From Artemia franciscana (Eukaryota; Arthropoda; Branchiopoda; Anostraca; Artemiidae): a stretch of DNA of 64,000 nt. The position numbers and the translations under genes are program-made. Shown in pieces: positions 57,640-64,000 of the stretch (within the stretch, counting starts at the first letter, position 1; the number at the start of each line of letters is the position of its first letter). The DNA is taken from assembly GCF_032884065.1 (NCBI RefSeq), contig NC_088873.1, positions 2,293,718 through 2,357,717 of the forward strand. The letters run 5' to 3'. The notes under the pieces were generated by a model that ran no database searches, was not told the DNA's origin, and was given only the letters and a program-made list of their open reading frames with translations.

Positions 57640-58685
57640 ATGATGTAGGTTTTTCTCGATTTTAACGTCACACTTGCAGTTCTTCACGGCATCCACCATC
57701 CTTATCAATAATACTACCTAGTAAGTGAATATATCCTTTTGGTCAGTTTTCTTGTTACACAACATTAACTCTTCATCTTAATTTATTCAAAACTTAAGTT
57801 TCAAACCCATATTTACAGCCTGAATTGTAAAAACCTCTATAAAATAATTCATTTTGCTAACAATTTCATTTAAGACACAAAACTTAATAGCTTAATCTAT
57901 GCCTGGGAGAATTGTACCTTACTATTTCGTCATGCTCTCCCCTTTCAAAAACCACTCTGTTCTTCTTTTTCTTCAGCATCTCTGAGTTTAATTAGTATTA
58001 TTACACTAAATAATTTGCTTCTTACAGAAACCAAGCTAATGTCTGTATAATTAGCACATTCACACTTGTCACAGGTCTTATACACGGGTTTGAATAAGCT
58101 TCTCCTAATATCGCTAGACACTTTACGTTTGAGTTATGACTTCTATGTTTTTGAAAATCCTATTTAGTCTTTAATAACTCCACACTAACTTCACAACCAT
58201 CATATATATTTCATAACTCATTTATTATCAACACTTGTCTGTTATTTTTTATTCTTTTGTTTTTCAAATCTTCCTCGCGAAATGAACATTCTCTCACTTT
58301 CAAATTTATCACAAACAGTTTTGTAATACTTCCTGTAACATATTCTCCACGGTTCAACATATTCTCAAAATGTTCAACCCATATTTTTTAAACTTTTTCC
58401 TTACCACTAATTGTGACTCCTCTCCTGTCTTTAACTTGGATAGGTGCAGATTGAAGACTTCTTGTCAATTTGTCAACTTGCCAGTTCAACATTTTACTAT
58501 TATACCGTCTGGCACATCTGCCAAATCTTTGGTGATTTCATCCATGGCCTTCACTTTACACCTCCTTAATGCATATTTTATTGCTTCTCAATTGTCCCTA
58601 CATTCCTTTTATTCTCATATGAAATGCTACTCAAACAACTCTCGTACAAAACCCCTCCTTTTATTCTACCAAGCATAGAGCGTTT
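57640..58685 (-). mobile_element. Decayed RTE-like LINE (linker and RT)
   Basis: On the minus strand: KAMDEITKDLADVPDG, then KDRRGVTISGKEKV, a stop, WVEHFENMLNRGEYVTG; later KCECANYTDISLVSV, EEQSGFRKG, and GYIHLLGSIIDKDGGC near 57.7 kb. The blocks are in the expected order for the linker (VxDxxGxxxSxxxxxxxRWxEHFxxLLNR) and RT of RTE elements. DKDGGC also matches NKDGGC in the copy at 43.4 kb, so it is probably the same family. Many stops. Confidence 0.65.
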
Positions 58686-59287
58686 TTCACTAATATTACT
58701 AAATGTGTTTTTAACTTTTCCCTAAGACACCAACTGCTTCTTCACAAATTATTTTCTTAAAATTATTCCCATGTATCTTTCACGCTGTCAAATTTTAAAC
58801 TTTCAAATTTTATACTCTCAAATTTAATATTCATCTCATCTCCTCCCCCTGGAGTCAACCAACCTCATAACATCTGAATAAGTTCCGCAGAAAAATCTAA
58901 GAAGTTATGCCTATTAATGTTCTTTTCGAATCTTTGACCATCCCTATAGTATTATGCCCCCCCCCCCGTGAAAAGACTATATAAAATTATGGTTTAGAAC
59001 ATAAGTGGCAGACCGGTTGGCCAGGAGGAGCTGAGTTGCAACGTTTTCTACACCACCCTCAACGCGGCAGGAGTCTTAAGTCAAGTAAGTTAAACCGTAG
59101 TAAAGCCTAATTTTTATGGTGTCCGCAAGTGGAGCAAGTGGAGCTAATGGAGCTATCTTTCCAAAATAATAACAACTAACGTCGTTATTGTTTTGCAGCC
59201 CCTCACCCTCTACTTATAGTTAGATACTGCCATAAGTAATTGAAAGAATTTGTAATTTTGATCACTAAAATTAAAACTAAAAAAAAC
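58686..59287. other. No gene recognised
   Basis: AT-rich; a C run near 58963. No element or frame identified. Confidence 0.5.
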
Positions 59288-59600
59288 TTTTTTTTTCAAC
59301 TGAAAGTAAGGAGCAACATTAAAACGAATAGAAATTATTACGTATATGAGCGGGGTTGCTCTTTCTCAATACCTCGCTCTTTACGCTAAAGTTTTTTAGT
59401 ACTTTTAAAAAAGTTTCTTATTGTTCTAATTAAACAAACATAGTGTTTCAGAAGTCGTTCTTAAAGAATTGGGACATCATTAAAACTTTAGCGTAAAGAG
59501 AGAAGTATTGATTAAGAGCAACCCTCTCATATACGTAATAATTTCTGTTCCCTTTAAGTTTTAGGGCTACTGCTTACTTTCCGCTGAAAAAACTTTTTTT
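59288..59600. mobile_element. Family A palindromic element, full copy
   Basis: The left end CAACTGAAAGTAAGGAGCAA mirrors the right end TGCTTACTTTCCGCTG; inner CTCTTTACGCTAAAG mirrors CTTTAGCGTAAAGAG. ~310 bp, no ORF. Confidence 0.8.
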
Positions 59601-59999
59601 TATTCAATTTCTGATCGTTTTGAATAATGCCAGGAAATCTGGCTACACCTCCACAGAAAAAACTTTCCTCTCCATGAATTTATTCTCTTGGCAATTCCAT
59701 CCTGGTAAAAATTTGCCACAGACAATTATCCTTAACATTGCCACAGATAAAATTGGGTCGGCAAAGTGAAAACAAGATGTAAGACGAATTTCATAAGGGA
59801 ATGCTGGCAAATTCCACCTGTGTAAAATTTCGTCTGAAAATTCTCTCCCTGAAAACTCCCCTCCCCCTAGAAAATCATCCTCGTGGAAAATTTTGCACCA
59901 GCAGAAAATTTGCCCCCTCCTCTCAAAAATGTATGCATGCCTCACGATAAAAATACTATACGCAGGCAATGGGTAAATTTTGTAACTTAAAGAACTTTC

Positions 60000-60405
60000 C
60001 CCAGGGGCTGTATGGGTCGTGATATCTCCAAAGGCATAGTTATTTGGTCTTTCAACTATGCTGAACGAAATGGCTATCTGAAAATTTTTAATCGGACGAT
60101 TTTGAAAAAAAAGTGGCTTGGGAGTGATGCTACTTGCCCTTCAATTTTTTGGGTGACTTAAAAAGGGCACTAGAACTTTTAATTCCGTTCGAACGAGTCC
60201 TCTACCAATATTTTACTACCAGTGGGTTAATACGATCACACCTGGAAAAAAAATAAAGTAAACACATATCCGTGATCCTTCTTCTGGCAAAAAGTGCAAA
60301 ATTCCACATTTTTGCAGATAGGAGCTTGAAACGTCTACAATGGGGTTCGCCGATGCACTGAATCCGATGGTGTGATTTTTATTAAGATTCTATGATCTTT
60401 AGGGG
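60000..60405. repeat. ~420-bp dispersed repeat C, copy 2
   Basis: Counterpart of 56576-57020 in the same orientation: CATAGTTATTTGGTCTTTCA, GAAATGGCTATCT, GCACTAGAACTTTTAATTC and TCCGATGGTGTGATTTTTAT. About three-quarters of bases agree by eye. Confidence 0.75.
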
Positions 60406-60484
60406 GGTTTTCCCTCTTTTTAAAAAAACAAGGAAAACTTTTAAGGTTCATAACCTTTAATGAGCAAGACAAAACTTAATGGAA

Positions 60485-60485
<1 letters not shown>

Positions 60486-60560
<75 letters not shown>
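60486..60560. repeat. (TA)n microsatellite
   Basis: About 37 uninterrupted TA dinucleotides. Confidence 0.98.
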
Positions 60561-60565
<5 letters not shown>

Positions 60566-60677
60566 CAACATAAAATGCAATTCTTTTGATGCATCAATTG
60601 GTGCCCAAATTCTGTTTTCTTTAGTTTCAGTTAGTTACTAACAGTTCGTTACCAGCAACTGTTTGATTATGTAAAAC

Positions 60678-60990
60678 AAGCTTTTTCAACTGAAAACAAG
60701 GAGCAGCATCAAAACCCAAAACAAACAGAAATTATTCAATATGAAGTGGTTGCCTCCTCCTCAATAGCTTGCTGTTCCAGCTAAATTTTATAGCACTTTA
60801 AAAGAAGCTTCCTATTCTTATTAAACGGCCATTGTGTTTCAGGAGTCCTTAATAAAAACTGAGACAAACAGCCAAACTTATTGTAAAGAGCAAGGCATTG
60901 AGGGGTGGGGGAAATCCTTTCATATACGGAATAATTTCTGTTCGTTTATGAATTTTAATGTTTCTTCTTACTCTCAGTTGACAAAACTTT
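60678..60990. mobile_element. Family A palindromic element, full copy
   Basis: The left end CAACTGAAAACAAGGAGCAG mirrors the right end TTCTTCTTACTCTCAGTTG; the interior has GTGTTTCAGGAGTCCTTAAT as in the other full copies. Confidence 0.75.
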
Positions 60991-61599
60991 TATTCATGTA
61001 ATTTTTGATTGTTTTTCAATTAGTTTCGGTAAATCTGGCCCATTCTCAATAAAAAAGTCACTCCCCTCACGGGACAATCCTCCGTAGAGAGTTTCTCCCA
61101 CGTAAAATACACACACACACCCTTAAAATCCCCTTCAGACCATTCTATTCTCGCTTACCCCCCCCTCCGTAAAATTTCTTGCGGGCGAATCAGCATGAAA
61201 AATTTTTCTTGGCATGCATTCGTTAAGAAAACTTAAATTTCTAATCGTAATTCCGATCATTTCTGAAATCCCCCTCCCTTCAATGGAATTTTTCCCCGGA
61301 AATCCAAACCCGAAGAAAATTCCCCTGACAATTACCCCGGAACATCTCCGCGTGTAAAATTCAGTTGGCAAAAAGAAAGTGAGACAAATAAAAAGAATTT
61401 TGTATAGAAATTCTGTCAAATCTCCCACCATAAAATTTGCCCAGGAAAGTTTACGTCATTCCTTACTTACAGTTCGTTACCATGAACTGTTTAATATTCA
61501 AGTATAGGAAGAAATAAAATTGATTTTTTTTTGTATTACCCATGGATATATCCTGGAATTAAAGGCGTGGCGTGGTATTAGAGTAATATTCTGATAGGA

Positions 61600-62915
61600 G
61601 TGATTTTTATGGCACTTGGTATTTACCAAGTGACATATAGTAATCGCAATTTCTGTCCTTCGGTCTGTCTGTCTGTCTGTCGGTCCCAGTTTCGCTAGTT
61701 CGGACACTTCCAGATAAGCTATGAGGATGAAAGCTGGAAGGCGTATTAGGGACCAGACTAGATTCAATTACAAATAATTGCTTCCCGATTTGACCGTCTG
61801 GGGGGGGGGGGGGCAAGCGAACTAGGTAGTTGAGAAGAATTTTATTTGCCAATAAAGCAAATGATTGTTGTTCTTAAGTGTGGCTTGCTGGTCGAGTGCA
61901 TGATTCTCGCTTAGGGTGTGAGAGGTCTCGGGTTCGAATCCCGAACTGCCCAATTTTTACAAGAAGAAGATCAGAAGCTAGATACCTGCTCAATGTAGCG
62001 ATCGCTGCAAGTTGACAGGCATATGGAGGACTGGAGCAAATTAAATTAGTATTAGTCGCTTCCCCGATTCGACCATCTTAGGGGGGGGGAGTAGAAGGAC
62101 GGTTAATTCGGATTTTTTTTTAGAAAAATTGAGGTATTTTTAACTTAAGAATAGGTGGTCGGATCTTAATCAAATTTTGATATTTAGAAGAAACTTGTGT
62201 CTCAGAGCTCTTGTTTCAAATCCCGACCGGATCCAGTGACATCGGGGGGAGTTGGAGGGAGAAACCGAAAATCTTCGAAAACGCTTATAGTGGAGAGATC
62301 AGGATGAAAATTGGTGAGAAGTATAAGCACAAGTCCTAGATACATGATTGACATAACTGGAGGGATTTGGGGGAGGGGGATTTCCAGTGCGTTGGCGAGT
62401 TCGGTGCTTCTGGACGTGCTAGGACGATGAAAATTGGTAGGCGTGTCAAGGAAATGCATTGAATTGAATTGATTACCCGATTAGATCATCTGGGGGCTGG
62501 AGGGAGGGGAAATTGTGAAAATTGAGGTATATTCATCTCACGAATGGGTGATCGGATTTTAATGAAACTTGATATACAGAAAGATGTCATGTGTCAGATG
62601 CTCCATTTTCAATTTGGATTGGATCCGGGTATATTGGGGAGTGGAGGGGGAAATAGAAATCTTGGAAACCGGAAATTTTGGAAAATGCTTAGTGTGAAGA
62701 GATGGGGATGAAACTTGATGGGAAGAATAGACACAAGATCTAGACACGTGATTGACATAACCAAACCAGATCCGATCTCTTCGGGGGAGTTATTGGGATT
62801 TCTAGTGCTTTGGCGAGTTCAAGAATAAGCACAAGTTCTAGGTGCGTGATTGACATAACCGGACCTGATTCGATCTCTCCTCATAAGTGCCATATGAGCT
62901 TTTAGCTCTTGTTAT
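61600..62915. repeat. Composite repeat related to the 420-bp family
   Basis: Begins near TTTATGGCACTTGGTATTTA with a (GTCT)n stretch at 61668-61680, and ends near AGTGCCATATGAGCTTTTAG. Inside, modules of the 40.3-41.56 kb array recur: GGTCGGATCTTAAT, GTCTCAGAGCTCT, CTAGATACATGATTGACATA, AGGACGATGAAAATTGGTAG. Copies are more diverged than in intron 5. A tRNA-Pro-like sequence interrupts it at 61882-61951. Confidence 0.75.
61882..61951 (+). other. tRNA-Pro(AGG)-like sequence, probably SINE head or pseudogene
   Basis: GGCTTGCTGGTCGAGTGCAT, then GATTCTCGCTTAGGGTGTGA, then TCGGGTTCGAATCCCGA. The anticodon arm (loop TTAGGGT, anticodon AGG) and the T arm (TCGGG/CCCGA) pair well and the B box GGTTCGAATCC is perfect. 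The acceptor has about three mismatches and the D arm is poor, so a functional tRNA is unlikely. It is embedded in a repeat. Confidence 0.6.
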
Positions 62916-64000
62916 ATATTGAGAGAATGCTAAATGGGGAACAGATGTGTATCTTTTTATTTTTCATCTGACTGCAATGCTATATCAATATATTACCTAC
63001 TGAAACTTAAAATTGGCTATATATCAAGCATTATTAACCCTTTATCAAAAGTGTGTGAATATTTCTGTATATAAATCATATTATCAAATTCCATGTGACA
63101 GTGCTGTGGAGAAAAGCATAGCTCTTGAAGCCTTGTTTTTTGTTGCTAGTAGTTGTTACATTCCTAGCACCCTCAAACAAGTAGTTAGTGTCCTACATCC
63201 ACTATTTAAGTGATGTCACCTCACCTGTTTCAAACTTCAAAGTAATAAATTTTATGGTAAAACCAATTAAATGCTCTCCATCCGAAAAAAAACTGTATTC
63301 ATCAGTGTTTTTATAAAGCATAAAACACAACCTAATTAAAATACCCGGACAATAACTAGCTCAAGCTTGGTATATTCAAAGTTTGACAATGTCATATCGT
63401 AAATTTAGTACATAAAGTTAGCAAATACCGTGTTCATATCGTTAGCACATTAAATAAAATGTTTTAAATAATTAATTGCTAAAGGTATCTTGCAATAAAC
63501 TGAGGGTTTGTTTAATTATAAAAATAAAAATAAAATTTTACAGCAATATTGTGTTTAAATAAGCTGCTTAAGACTAGAATCATCAATGATAAATAGAAAA
63601 TATATATTTACACACTTAACCTTAAGATGAAAATAAAAAACAAAAAAAAGAAGAATTGCGTTGCTTAGATCAGCTGGGAGTGATATATGAAGAGAGTAGA
63701 AAAGGAAGGAGGGAGCATACAAGGAGGAAGCTAAAGAATGAAATTAAAATAAAAAAAGTAGATTAAAGGAGCTCTTTACATTTAAGGTTTCACGCTAAAT
63801 ATAGTAACTTGACACAAGTGACACAGTTTCACATTGGATTTAGTCACTAGTCACTTGATATGAATAATTGGCCATAAAAACTTAGTCGCTGCGCAACATA
63901 TCATAGCGGTGTAAGCCTATAGCCGCAAGGTAAACATGGATAATGGTAATACAATGGCAATATGTTACAAATATTTAGAATAAATTGAGAAGATATCTTT
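62916..64000. other. No gene recognised at the right end
   Basis: AT-rich; a 66-codon open frame at 63013-63213 has no family resemblance that I know. Polypurine stretch at about 63690-63780. Could lie in an intron or flank of a gene beyond the window. Confidence 0.4.

Noticed and set aside
61882-61951. Functional tRNA-Pro gene
   Set aside because: Three mismatches in the acceptor stem, a weak D arm, and position inside a repeat.
63013-63213. 66-codon frame near the right end as an exon
   Set aside because: It ends at a stop rather than a donor, and has no known motif; too little to support.

Overview
The window is animal nuclear DNA. It is AT-rich, has GT-AG introns of 0.2 to 7 kb, and is crowded with decayed LINEs, SINE-like sequences, fold-back and palindromic elements, minisatellites and one nearly intact DNA transposon. 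I read two genuine host genes, both on the + strand. A motile-cilium assembly gene and this style of repeat fit an invertebrate, most likely an arthropod. Several repeat families remind me of crustacean (branchiopod) DNA, but that is recollection and not something the sequence proves.

Layout. 1-1475 is a rearranged LINE (ORF1 and endonuclease) on the - strand. 2.53-2.78 kb is a LINE 3' end on the + strand. 2.8-5.75 kb is AT-rich DNA with diverged tandem and inverted repeats. 5.88-13.40 kb holds DNAAF11 (LRRC6/tilB family), four clear coding exons and a possible fifth upstream. Its 4.5-kb third intron carries palindromic elements, a ~0.7-kb tandem duplication and a LINE scrap. 13.67-15.2 kb holds a structure like a fold-back element, with arms made of ~17-bp degenerate repeats in opposite orientation. 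17.04-54.90 kb is PPM1G, the acidic-insert PP2C phosphatase: nine exons, frame-consistent from start to stop, 665 codons plus stop. 54.9-64 kb has no host gene I can support and is repeats.

The PPM1G introns hold most of the mobile DNA. Intron 1: CR1-like LINE end and a MITE with long terminal inverted repeats. Intron 2: (TC)n, a LINE RT on -, an endonuclease fragment on -, an RTE-like RT on +. Intron 3: a 2.87-kb pogo/Tigger-type transposon with its transposase ORF, terminal inverted repeats and TA duplications all visible, then a LINE ORF1. Intron 5: a 420-bp tandem repeat. Intron 6: LINE end, duplicated segments and a tRNA-like sequence. Intron 7: a 228-bp satellite-like array.

The two host genes are neighbours but have unrelated jobs: DNAAF11 helps preassemble axonemal dynein arms in the cytoplasm, PPM1G is a nuclear metal-dependent Ser/Thr phosphatase. 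No operon-like logic is implied. I found no CRISPR array, rRNA or intact tRNA gene. The less ordinary items are the minisatellite-armed fold-back structure, the transposon with paired subterminal motifs, the possible in-frame upstream exon of DNAAF11, and a 32-bp perfect palindrome and a long hairpin in PPM1G introns.
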